Below are positions 37,901-48,360 of a stretch of DNA of 64,000 bases, piece by piece. Every line of letters begins with the position of its first letter. Position 1 is the stretch's first letter. The DNA lies in assembly GCA_035771175.1 (NCBI GenBank), contig CM069608.1, forward strand, positions 9,690,019-9,754,018, read 5' to 3'. The notes beneath the pieces were generated by a model that was not told the DNA's origin, did no database searches, and worked only from the letters and a program-made list of their open reading frames with translations. The position numbers and the translations under genes were made by a program. Origin of the DNA: Paratinospora sagittata (Eukaryota; Streptophyta; Magnoliopsida; Ranunculales; Menispermaceae).

Positions 37901-40900
37901 AAAAAAAACCCCGTGGTTTGGCCTTGGTGAGGCCGAACAACTTAATAAAATCTTCGATTTTTCTTAATAACTTGAATTCCGGATGGGGGTCCACAAATTC
38001 AACCAGGCATGGGAACGGCGTTCCGTTGCCTCTGGGGGTTCGTGGGAGGGTATTTGGACGCGCTCAAAGTGGTCCGGTTAAAAAAAAACCCCGTGGTTTG
38101 GCCTTGGTGAGGCCGAACAACTTACTAAATTCTTCGGTTTTTCTTAATAACTTGAATTCCGGATAGGGGTCCAAAAATTCAACCAGGCATGAGAACGGGG
38201 TTCCGTCGCCTTTGGGGGTTCGTGGGAGGATATTTGGATGCACTCAAAGTGGTCCAGTAAAAAAAAACCCCGTGGTTTGGCCTCGGTGAGGCCGAACAGT
38301 TTACTAAAGTCTTCTATTTTTCTTAATAACTTGAATTCCGGATGGAGGTCCAAAAATTCAACCAGGCATGGGAACAGGGTTCTGTAGCCTCTGGGGGTTC
38401 GTGGGAGGGTATTTGGACGCGCTCAAAATGATTCAGTAAAAAAAAACCCGTGGTTTGGCCTCGGTGAGGCCGAATAGTTCACTTTTAATTTTTTTCTTTT
38501 TTAGTTAGGCTTTCTTTTTTATAAGAATCTATGCCGCCCTTTGAAAGGGCGGCATGGGTTTTAAAAATTTTTAACGCATGCTGGGTTTTAAAAAAAATTA
38601 ACCCTGGGCGGCATGAGCTTGAGACAAAAAAAAAACGTTGATGGGCAACTTTTGGACAGCGTGGCGGTCTGCTGTCCAAAAGTTGCCTACTTTTGGATAT
38701 AGTAGTTTTTAGTGCCTTTTTGTGGATATAAAAAAAATATCATGCCTTTGTATGGAAAAAAATCCTAGTTTTGTCAACCATTGTCACATTGCCAATAAAT
38801 AAAAATTATGATGACATAGGTTATTTAATATTTATTTAGCCTAAAAGGTCATATTTAGTAATTACATGTTTTGGGTACTTACAACACATCAATTTGCACA
38901 GAACATCAAAAACCATGAAATTTAGCTTAAAACTTATTATTCAAAAGCAAAACTACCAGTCGTAAGTTTGAGCTCAAAGTTTTTAGTATATCTAATTTTT
39001 CTCATTCACAGTATGAAATATAGTTGAAATGTCGTAGGAGGTGTAAGGAGCCTTTATCTGTTGCTGATTAGCATCAAATGGCGGCATTTCAAGTTTCACT
39101 TTACTTGTTTATTCCATAGTTGGAAAGCCATATTGCTACTTCAAATAGAATTTTGAGACAATCACTTACTCAACTAGAGCTGAGAAACACTAGAAGATAA
39201 GCCTGGCGATGCAAGAGTGCAAAATGAACAAGGTTGACATAGAGTTTCTGTTCTCAATAAGAGCACAAGATGTAAAAAGTAAAATCTTAGAATCATTATC
39301 TTAAAGTCATGTCAACGGTCAACCATTAATATGAAAGCTCCTAAAGTAGGCTCCTAATGAATTCAATCTTCAATTATGTGCCAACTGCCAACTTGTGATT
39401 CTATGAAATGTAACAGGAAACCTAATACAGCCAAGTCTTTATGAAACCAATTTTCCATTTTGATCAAGAGAAAAAATGAAGATAAACTTCTGGCTAACAC
39501 AAAGGCCTCCCAAAATAAACCTTGAGCCTCATTTCATAATTTGAACAGTATTCCCCCACAAATTTACTAAACAGAATAATGTGAATTTTACATTGTTTAC
39601 TCTGAAGGAAGACAACTTTATTATGGAAGCAAAGTGGATCAGAAGATACTTTGGGATCCATTACTAACATAACTGTTAAAATTGTTTTTGGAGCTACTGT
39701 TATCACCTGTAAAAAGAAGGAAACTCAAGAATTTTTCCAATCCAAAGCTACAACAAAGGCTCCAATTGTAGACAGGTTGCTCATCTCCTCCAAGGAAGTC
39801 AAGGTAGATACAACTTGTATGTGGCTAACCAATGGGATATTCATCCTCCTACCTAAACTATGTTGCCTTCAGTCCAAATGTGATGGAAGCCTCCTCTGCC
39901 AAGACACATCATTCATAATTTGATGGTTCCTCCAATGGTGATTTAGCATCACCAATTGGATTATACAAGATTTGAGTGGCTTCCCTATAGAGTTCTATCT
40001 AGGCTCTTGCTATCCGCATTCCTCTCACTTCACAAAATCCATGGGTCTCTTCATGAAGCTCCAATTCCTTGAAAGACATGGTCATATAGAAGTAATTGAC
40101 AAGTCAAATTCGATGCTTCTGGTGAAGTCCATCCAAGGTTCTCCCATTTCCTTGAAAAATTAAGGCAATTGTCCCCCTGATATTGAATCTAATTACCTTG
40201 TTGAACTCTTTTGAAACTCAACAATACTGGAGAGCCAAATAGAGCAATGGATTATCTGGTGAACTTCAGTATTTGTGAGATCATTCTCTTACCATGTGAA
40301 TTCCTTCCTCCCCTAAAGAAATTGCCATCTAGGACAAATATGGTTGTATCAATCACAGTTGTGGCCATTTTTTTCTACTTTAATACATTCTTCTTTTTGC
40401 CTAGCAAAATCAATTCTCTATAGAATCTCTACTTCTCCCTAATCCCACAAATGCAATTTCTCCAAAATTGCTCTTCTATAATTTTCAACTTCCACACCCC
40501 TAAACATTCTTGCTTATTTCAATGGTTCACTTCATTCCACTCTACTAGATAATTTTTTTCTTCATCCATGTTCTAACATAAACCTTATTTTCCATCATCT
40601 TTGCCAAACCTATTAGCATAAGCGGTTATAAATGATTAGAAGACTTTTGAAATGGTAGGATGCATCTAATCAAATCACCCCTCTCTAGACAAGTATATTC
40701 ATATTTGATATTTCAAGTGCTAGATTTAGATTCTACAAAGTCACAAAACTTTAATGGCTTCCCAATCTCTCTATGCACCACATGCCCTACCAAAGAGAGA
40801 GAAAGAGAGAAAAGAGGACGAAGAAACTAATAACTAACTTATTGAGGTCCATCCTTCAAGTAAAATTAAATAAAGGTTCAACTGTTCAACCCACTACCTA

Positions 40901-42781
40901 TGAATGGTATTAAAGTTTGATCAATTTTAGAACATAACATGCATTCTACTATATTTTCTAGTTGTGACTACCAACCTCATTATTCATAATGTTGATAAAT
41001 TCCTTGTCGGTCAAGTTGATAATTACTTGATTGAAAAATTAAAGAGGCATATATCCATTGACACAAAAGACCTTGAGATCTGGGATCATCAAAGAAAATA
41101 TAAGATGCATGAAACATAAGGAACGTATGTTTCTCTTTATATAATAAACAAGGATGTGATTATCACAATTTCAAGAAAATTTTTATTATTATGACAACAT
41201 AAAAATTTCTAAAAGAATTTGAACATTTCCATATGCTATTGGAGAAGAAAGTAGGTTTCTAGCAGAGCTTTGAAAAAGAATAAGCAACTAAGTAGAATTT
41301 TAGAGGCCTAACCTAAGAGGATAAGAGGCACTTGTTCAAGTATCAACTCAGGATGGTTTAGAAGATGCTTAATTCAATGTGGCCATGTATCTAGGACATG
41401 ATTGACTTGTCAAGACGAGATATGCCATGCTAGATTTATAAAGCTTAGTGTGGTTCTCTACCTGTAAGTTCACAACTTTTGGTGGTTGCACCATACAATT
41501 TCCTGCATGAAACAAACAAATGATTGAAGTATACAATGGTAAGTGTGCGTATGTAGCATGTCAATGTGACATGTGCCACACTATTGTGGGTGATTGTTGG
41601 ATAAGGAGAGCGAGTTTGACTCGTTGTTCCTCTCTCTCAACAGATTGGGGATTAGAGTCTATGTATGCTAAGTAAAACTCAGCCTCATCCCAACCAACAT
41701 TTATAAATAGCAGACATTTTCAGGCCATCCAAAAATGTTGAATAGTTCTATAACTTCTATTGTGTCTTTTTGTAATTGTAGTTCCCTAGCGTTGGTGAGC
41801 TTGGCTTTATCAATAGAATGCTCATTGCACAACCTTGCTCACTTTCCAAGTAAATTTTGACCCTTTACTTATAATGTCGTCAAATTCCAAACCTATGATT
41901 AGGCAAACTTTACCATGCTTAGACTATCTAAGATTCAACTTATATAAGAAGTTTGAGTAACAAAAATGAATTTATTTTAACATTTGTCGCCTAATTGTTC
42001 TCAAGTTACTTGATCACCATAAGCATTAACAAGATCAATAAGCTTTAGTGAGCTCCTTGTGCCCATATTCAACCATATCTGATTTAAGAAACGTAAATGC
42101 AATTTTTATGTTTTGTTTTTGCGTAAAATATACTATATATTCTCTCCATTTCATCTATGCCCTTTCCTCCTAAATATCAAAATCAAATAATAAGATAAGA
42201 ACTTTACAACTGTCAAAATCTTCATTGATTTTATATGCAATTTAACTGTAATTAATTTCTATATTTTTCCCTCTCGATTCACACTTCATAGCTTCATTAT
42301 CATCAACAGAAATCTACCAATAAAACATAAATTGCAGACCAAGTATGCAGCATTGAAACGCACATAAATTCAGAACTCCGCGGACACTCACTAACATGAT
42401 CTCACTTCCAGAACCCAATTCCACCTGATCACTCAAAATCTAATCGCAGAAAAATAAACTTAAGCATTGAGCTCAATCGATCCACAAATCCTTTCTAACC
42501 AACATCAGTAACGGAAAAGAGCTTCTAACCTTTGAGAGAATAGAAGCGACGAGATCATCGGGACTGGTTCGAATCTCTTCCTGCGTTGTTGAAACCGAAG
42601 CAGCTGTTCTCGAAATCCTCTGCTGCTTTTGCTTCTGAGATCGAACAGCAAAAGAAATCGTTGATGCAGAATTGTAGAGATTTGAGTTATAAACAGAGAA
42701 TTTACGGCATTTTGGGACTTTAGGGCCTCTGAATGCGGAGAGAGCCATGGACGACGCCATGCTCGTCGAGCAGCAGAGCAT
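28990..42781 (-). CDS. Plastid-lipid-associated protein (fibrillin/PAP family)
   Basis: Four exons: 42530-42781, 30587-30710, 29417-29596, 28990-29180 (252, 124, 180, 191 bases; phases 0, 1, 1), 248 residues. The first exon encodes a Ser/Arg-rich, acid-poor N-terminus (MLCCSTSMASSMALSAFRGP) typical of a chloroplast transit peptide, then the fibrillin start SPDDLVASILSK. The next exons give VSGTDRGVSLSKEEHREVAA, YCVDEPVKCPLIFGEWDVMY and CSNPTSPGGGYRSAFGRIVF. Then come SFTAFGFLDGEVSLKGKLIA, VIFEPPELKVGGLEF and IRLGVGSRGSLFVFQRRN. Fibrillins bind lipids in plastoglobules and thylakoids and are stress-responsive. Intron 1 (30711-42529) is about 11.8 kb and carries a MULE and a satellite-like array, but every junction and frame is intact. 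An ATG seven codons downstream is an alternative start. The subfamily member is not resolved. Confidence 0.9.
31870..32160. repeat. Inverted repeat and GC-rich patch in the fibrillin intron
   Basis: 31964-32000 is an inverted repeat: ATCGCACAAAGGGTTTT against AAAACCCTTGTGCGAT, 16 paired bases with a one-base bulge and a four-base loop. It is preceded by three A-runs and followed by a GC-rich patch (CCGGCAACGGCGGCGGCGAC) unlike its surroundings. It could be part of the left side of the MULE that follows, but no matching right terminus was found. Confidence 0.4.
33813..36568 (+). pseudogene. MuDR/MULE-type transposase, frameshifted
   Basis: The N-terminal part starts near 33813 (MDDKSFPLYVT), shifts frame at about 33845, and is open at 33844-35130. 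It includes the acidic linker and the DNA-binding MuDR region GLRFNNKVDLQNTMKRYCIE, with WALRCKQGSDGCKWMLRACK and THTCVYEG. The DDE catalytic region (35049-35753) has QIDGTHLYGKYQAKLL (first Asp), GWFMKNLRSRV, CVISDRHKGIISAM (second Asp) and FCIRHV. AEFFNGVLKGARMLP follows after a likely intron starting at about 35735. The C-terminus (35969-36568) is Arg/Gly-rich (about 36168-36246) and has a 48-base repeat. A duplicated GGGACACA (35110-35117, 35118-35125) breaks the reading frame between the two halves. No SWIM zinc finger is seen. It lies in the fibrillin first intron on the opposite strand. Confidence 0.85.
36264..36415 (+). repeat. 48-base coding tandem repeat in the transposase tail
   Basis: Three units of about 48 bases repeat the peptide ESLPSSPLHESHV plus RQADE-like spacer. 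The second unit has a one-base gain that shifts the frame. The upstream (CGAGGACGGGGACGGGGACA)n stretch, 36190-36245, encodes an RG/GQ-rich run. Such low-complexity tails are uncommon in MULE transposases I know of. Confidence 0.6.
36726..38480. repeat. Ten-unit tandem array of a 178-bp monomer
   Basis: Monomers start (at GAATTCC or a variant) at 36726, 36904, 37083, 37261, 37439, 37618, 37796, 37974, 38154 and 38333. Spacing is 178 to 180 bases. Each unit carries CAACCGGGCATGGGAACGGG, TTTGGACGCGCTCAAAGTGG, an A-run, CCCCGTGGTTTGGCCTCGGTGAGGCC (split here as CCCCGTGG and TTTGGCCTCGGTGAGGCC) and TTCTTAATAACTTGAATTCC. Units differ by scattered substitutions and short A/G-run changes. Because the unit is not a multiple of three, open frames across it are by-products. 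Each unit has a GGCCTC-GGT-GAGGCC palindrome. It is in the fibrillin first intron, immediately after the MULE transposase. Confidence 0.93.
38528..38690. repeat. Two perfect hairpins beyond the tandem array
   Basis: Hairpin 1: ATGCCGCCCTTT at 38531-38542, one base, AAAGGGCGGCAT at 38544-38555 (12 perfect pairs). Hairpin 2: GGCAACTTTTGGACAGC at 38644-38660, a 10-base loop, GCTGTCCAAAAGTTGCC at 38671-38687 (17 perfect pairs). A third GGGCGGCATG copy lies between at about 38607-38616. They may be the terminal region of the MULE or of another element. Confidence 0.8.
38691..42472. other. Remainder of fibrillin intron 1, no feature recognised
   Basis: About 3.8 kb of AT-rich sequence. Several short open frames (39494-40423) have no recognisable domain. 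The rest of the intron between the MULE and exon 2 (30711-31869 and 32161-33812) is likewise without recognisable coding content. Confidence 0.4.
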
Positions 42782-42960
42782 CTGATGAGACGAAAGAGTT
42801 TTAGATTTGCGGGCTTATCCGTGCCATTTCACGCGTAACTGAAAACGCGCCACGTAAGCATTCGAAATCTTTGTGAAGCTGCGACTTCAATTACATCTTG
42901 CCACGTCGGACTCGTTTAGGAACGTTCATGGCTCCCAGCGTCCACGTAAGCAATTTTTTT
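42782..42960 (-). promoter_or_regulatory. Fibrillin upstream region with three ACGT-core elements
   Basis: CCACGTAAGC at about 42850-42859, CCACGTCGGA at 42901-42910 and CCACGTAAGC again at 42942-42951 lie within 170 bases of the start codon at 42781. ACGT cores of this form are bound by bZIP factors, and those with CACGTG/CACGTA/CACGTC resemble abscisic-acid and light-responsive elements. Fibrillin genes are known to respond to such signals; the regulation here is inference. Confidence 0.45.
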
Positions 42961-45689
42961 TTTTTTTTGGAAGTATTGTAATAGTGATCAAACACAATAT
43001 TGACACATTGGAGTACTTAGAATGGGATTTATTTTTTGCTTAAGGTTTGTTTTTCTTTTTTTTGTCATTCTTATGATATTTATATTTGATTTCGTGGATT
43101 AAATATTCAAGTCTCGAAGTCAAAGAAACAAGTCAATAGTAGACTGTGCCACTTTTTGTAAGTAAAAGTTTGAGTTTCGCCCATTTGTTTATTTTCATTG
43201 GCTATCATAATTGTTGATCTATCGCAATTTGAAAAATGTTCAAGAGCAACTTTTTTATTATGCTTCTGCAATTATAATCTTTTAAATCAAAAAAATGTTT
43301 TTTTTTAAATACTAAAAATCACTTATTAAATAAAGTTGCAGTTTAGGTTATCAATAGCTTTTTGCAAATACTTTTTGTTGCCCCAGATATATCCAAGAAG
43401 TGGGGCAGGGGGTGAATTGGACAATTACAAGTTATTAACCTTTCTTAAAGATAAATAATAAGTTATAGCAGGTTACGGCAGAATGTAAAATACAATAGAA
43501 AATAATAAACAATAGCATCAAGACACAAGAGATTTATAGTGGTTTAGACGTGCCTACGTTTACTACCTAACCTCCTCAGTTATGATTTTTGTCCAAACTC
43601 TACTAAGGATCTTTTTGCCGGTGAAGAACAAATCGGTACACTTTCTCAGCTTACGGGTGTGAGAAAAATCGTTACACTTTCTCAACTTTCGGGTGCAAGA
43701 AGAACTGTGACACTTGCTCAAACCAAGTGACATACACAGTCACTTAACAACTGAAATACAAGTACAAAGATTGATTCTTTTACCAAAGAATCAGTAGAAT
43801 ACTTATAAAGCTTTGGAATGAATCCTCAGTCACCACAGATTCACGAAAGTATGAAATGAAGTGCAGTTGAAAGACGTGAGGTTCAAAACTCCTCTTTCTC
43901 TTTGATGGATTTTCGAAAAGATGTTTAGTGAAGTTTGAATCCAAAGAAATTTCAAGTATATGAAAATATCACAAGTATCAGAGTATTTGCAGCAAAAAGA
44001 GTAATAAAAATTTCAAAGAGTATTTGCCCAAGTGAAAAACGTATTGAACAAGTTCAGTTGAAAACTCCCTTTTGTTTTTGTTTTTCTTCTCCCTTTCGTT
44101 CTAGCAACTTAAGTGTTGTATATATAGAACTTTGATATTGAATCAGTTCTCAAAAAGAGATTTTTGGCACTCAAAGTTCTTTTCAAATCAACGGTCAAAA
44201 CTTTTCACGAAAGTGGTTAATTCAGTTTGCAGCAGCACCTGAACTATCTGAGTATACATGGAAATAGAATGTTCAGAACGGTAGCAAAGTGCTGACATTG
44301 ATCAACTTTTTTTATTACCTCGAGCATCCTAAAAACGTCGTAAGCATCCTAACATATTTTGTCGTTTAGTGCCTTGAGGGCGCTCACGGACAATACATCT
44401 CCTGAAGACTTACGCGATGAGGACACTAATTCAGAGTTAGTGTCCTATCGAATAGATATTTTAAAACAATGAGGGCGCTACTGAAGAGTAAGCGTCTTGA
44501 AGCATTAAAAAATGTTTAAGTACACGAAATCAAATGAGGGCGCTAAAGCGACGTTAGCGACCTAACACTTTAAAGCATTTTAAGGTCACAAAACATGTTG
44601 AGTATGCTACCGCACAATCAACGTCCTGACACAACTGTTGGGCTGATACACAAGGGCGCTACCAGATAGTTAGTTTCCTAACTGAAGTATTATTTACGCA
44701 CCATCAGCGTCCTCACGATAAGTGAACGTTCTGATAGACTTTTGAAAATTGTTTTACTAACTTAGAATATTTGATAAAAACAAAACAAGAGACCAACATA
44801 TTTCGATCAAAACAAACTCAACAAAATTTGAATCAATTTGCACATTAAAAAATTCAACGAGTATGATAAAAAACCGATCAAAAACCATCAACTATGAAAT
44901 CATTTAAATGTTTTAAAAACATGCAATATGCAAAATTATGTATAATGGGATATACTTGTTGAATCATGTAATGGCCAGAATTCTTCCATCCTAATTACAT
45001 AATATTCCAATTTTCAGACGATCATGGTCTTGAACTTGATCTTAAGAGCTTCTTGCGTCATCAAACCTTGATCGCACCTTCATGCAATAGCATATGCAAC
45101 GTATGCAATATATATATAATATAAGAATGTGGTTTGTAATCATTAAAATATTTTCTCATATACTCGGGCCATGAGGGTAATTTGATTAACACTTTTTTCA
45201 TAAACACTTTTCTAAAAGCAATAAGCTTTAAGTTCAAATTGTATCAAACAAGCCAATTAAAGAGGAATGACCAGAAAACACAATACGACTATATATAACT
45301 ATTCCTTATCTTGCTTTGAGGTTTAGGAGACTCAAAACCCATACCTCATCTCAGGTAGGGAGATGCTATAATTAACCACTCAAACTAGTAAGTGTTGGCT
45401 ATTGCTTAAGGTTGTCGAACAAAATGATTTAAAAAAAGTCAGGAAATTAAAAAAAAAAATGTTTTGCATATTCAAAATTTTCAAGGACATATTCTTAGTG
45501 AGAATACAATGTTTTTAAATGCATTTGCTTCTTTTTATTTTTTACTGAATGTAATGAACTGTAAATTTTCAATTACATTCATTCCACAAAATGTAAAAGA
45601 TAAAATTAAAAATTAATATATTGATAAAAATAATAAGAGTAGTCCTAATTGGAGATAAAAATAAGAGAACATCGATTATGGTGATTTGG
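42961..45689. repeat. Unclassified repeat-rich region with short tandem and hairpin units
   Basis: No gene is recognised. 43621-43740 has three degenerate units of about 36 bases (CACTTTCTCAGCTTACGGGT...). 44315-44730 has a cluster of about seven hairpin-like units (see findings). The segment from about 43391 to 45260 begins with AAGAAGTGGGGCAGGGGGTG and includes TTTATAGTGGTTTAGACGTG. It reads like a non-autonomous transposon interior, but no terminal repeats were found. Confidence 0.5.
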
Positions 45690-45712
45690 ATATACACACA
45701 CACATGCACACG

Positions 45713-45746
<34 letters not shown>

Positions 45747-45748
45747 TA
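45690..45748. repeat. (CA)n/(CG)n compound microsatellite
   Basis: Alternating purine-pyrimidine tract: TACACACACACACATGCACA followed by CACGCGCGCGCACACAC and a long CA run ending at 45748. Such tracts can adopt Z-DNA and are length-variable. Confidence 0.9.
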
Positions 45749-45983
45749 TATGAAGGCCTTTTCAATATATAAATTAAGAAAAGTGACATATTAACAATAC
45801 GTATTATTGTATTAATATTAGAGATGGAATAAGACGTGAAATAATATAGACACAATTTAGAAAGATATAACTACTTTTAATCTTTTTTTTTTAGAATAAA
45901 CAACTCCAATGACTCTGGGGAACCTCCTGAAGGGTATCATGCCACCTTACATAACCCACTAATCCCCTCGCCAGCGTGAAACG

Positions 45984-47361
45984 CTAATCCTCATTTTTCT
46001 TATTCATTATTATGGCGTCTATATGCCACTTGGAGTAAGTTTGAATATTAATCATGAAATTGTTTTTCCAACAAAGAATGAGTCCCCCACTAGGACAGGT
46101 CTTATCCATACCGAAACATTTATCAAATTGAAGTTTGCAATGAATGTTTTTTGCTTGATGCTTGTTTACTTTAGTATCAATTAAGAAGACTATGTCATTT
46201 TTTTTCTTGTCACACAAATTTGTGCATAGCTCAAAATGTTCGGTGGTTCCCAATATCCTGACATTCCAACTTATCAGACTCATGACTTCCAGCGAAGTTG
46301 GTCTGAGCCAACCTCTGCCAATGAATTCGATGAAACTTTCGATCTTTTATTGATAATCATATCATAGTCTAAAACTATTTCGACTTTTCTTTTTGTTGGA
46401 TTTTCACCCTGCATACTAGTAATTGCTTATGTTCCCATAATCCTTGCCATTCTTTTACACGTGCCTCTCTTTCGAAGTTGCTCGGGTATTTATGAGTATC
46501 GATCTTCATCTCCTCTGGTACCAGTTTAGAAATTCTATCAAAGGGAGATTTGCCCTTTATCTTAGCACCTTTGCTCGTGGATGGTGACAATGGGATCATT
46601 AGTTTCGGTTGTGAGGTTGATTTGGAAAGATGTGATATGGATTCATCAGTGGTTATCTTGTGAGATTCCTTAACAAATTTTTTGGGATTACACACTTCAA
46701 CTATGTGGGCTAGCTTTGGATTAAAAATCATAATGGTTCCCTTATCTAAAATAAGAAACTTAATCGGCCTTCCTTGGATATCACCCACGATCTCACCCAA
46801 TTCAGAAGGTGGATTGGTAACTGTGGATCTCGATATCACACTCATGCTAGTGGTTCCTTAAGCAGATTGTTGATGTTGGCCACTGGTGTCAGCTATGTTT
46901 GATTTCTTTAATTCATGGAAGGTCATTTTTGGTAGGGAGAAGGCAAAATTTTCATATGGCTTCTCTTGGGAAACATGCAACTCTACTTAGAGGATCTGTA
47001 ATCTGGGCTAGCTCAAAGCCACACGTCAAATTGAGAATCCTTAAGAGAGAGTGTTAAATACTAGTTGGGTGCATTGTAGTCTCTAAACACATGATTTAGC
47101 TAGCTGCATTTTTAGCAAAACTCCAGTCAGCAGTTTGGTCCAACAATGGTATCTTGAGTCCTCTGCGTAGAGGTTTTCGTAAATAAAAGGAGACTATCAC
47201 TCTCAAGTAACGACCCCAACAACCACCATTATCTGTTGTATCGATATCTAGTACCTCTCCAACTCGACTACCGAGCACGTTACCAATGTTTCTAGTCATG
47301 CATATTAAAGGGAGATTGTGCAATTGGATCTAGATATTAGAGAAAGCTTCCCCACTATTCT
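45984..47361 (-). pseudogene. LINE (non-LTR) retrotransposon fragment: ORF1 C-terminus and endonuclease start
   Basis: Minus strand. 47096-47361 has IQLHNLPLICMTRNIGNVLG and CWGRYLRV...KPLRRGLKI, the DUF4283/CCHC-type region of plant L1 LINE ORF1. A basic Ser/Lys-rich region follows (46375-46845). ORF2 starts at 46283 with MSLISWNVRILGTTEHFELC, an exo/endonuclease N-terminus, with SGGLILCWKNNFMINIQTYS later, and is cut at about 45984. An in-frame TAG breaks ORF1 at about 47331. The N-terminal half of ORF1 is at 59560-59850, on the far side of the inserted elements. Confidence 0.75.
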
Positions 47362-48360
47362 ATTGTAATCTCTTTATAACTAACTTGTACAACTGTCACA
47401 TTATCATTGGTGTATCTGTAACTAACTGTCTATAAATACAAGGTCTTGTAGCTTCAACATTCTCAACTGAGGCATATTTTCATTACAGAGTATTCTTCCT
47501 TTTTGTCTTTCTTGGTATCAGAGCAGGACAATCGATTTTTTTTTCTTTCATCAATGGAAACTTCATCTTCCACATTTCCAATGGCAGATTCGCAGAATGT
47601 AGTATCTCAAATATCACTTGTATCCTCACCGTCTTTTACCAATATCGCACACCTTATTTCAGTAAAGTTAGATTCCAAGAACTACCTATTTTGGAAATCT
47701 CAATTTGTTCTACTTCTTCGTTCTTATGATCTTTTTGGATTTGTAGATAGTTCAATACCATGTCCGTCACAATTTCTTCATGGTTCTTCCTTTGATATTA
47801 ATCCCGAGTATCATTATTGGATTCAGTAAGATCAACATGTCTTGTGTTGGCTTAATGCAACGATGATGACTGAGAGTGTTCTTGCCTTTGTAATTGGATT
47901 GCCGACTGCTTATGCAGTGTGGAGTGCATTAGAATGTTGATTCGCTTCGCTATCTCGCTCACATATCATATAATTGAAGACTGAACTTCAAACAATCAAG
48001 AAAGGCACTCTTTCTATTCCTGATGATCTGTAACGTCTTAAACACATTGCTGATAGTTCGGCTACTCCAGGACACCATGTCGATGATACTGATCTTATTT
48101 TTCACACTTTGAATGGCTTGCCTGCTAAATACAATCCGTTCAAAACATGAATACGAATTTGTGAATCTCTGATTTCTATTGAGGAAATGCATGTTTTGTT
48201 GTTGTGTGAGGAATTATCAATTGAATCTTCTTTGAAACCTAGGATAGATTCTTCTCCTTGTGCGTTTGTTGCTTCATATACAACTTATGAGAAATTCATG
48301 GTATTTGGTGATTGTAACCTCTTGCTTGCTACAACATCAGTTTCTGATCATAACTCCAAG
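47362..48360 (+). mobile_element. Truncated copia fragment: LTR end, primer-binding site and gag start
   Basis: A probable short LTR end containing TCTATAAATACAAGG (TATA-like) precedes TTGGTATCAGAGCAGG (primer-binding site) at about 47510. Gag follows: METSSSTFPMADSQNVVSQI (from 47550), LDSKNYLFWKSQFVLLLRSY and FGFVDSSIPCPSQF, with a stop near 47830 and further decay. It ends exactly where the gypsy LTR starts (48361). The left edge in the LINE is approximate. Confidence 0.65.

Noticed and set aside
37383..38166. Coding region across the 178-bp array
   Set aside because: The unit is not a multiple of three and frames shift between units; open stretches come from low stop density.
44315..44730. 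CRISPR array
   Set aside because: Plant nuclear DNA, units degenerate, spacing irregular, no Cas genes.
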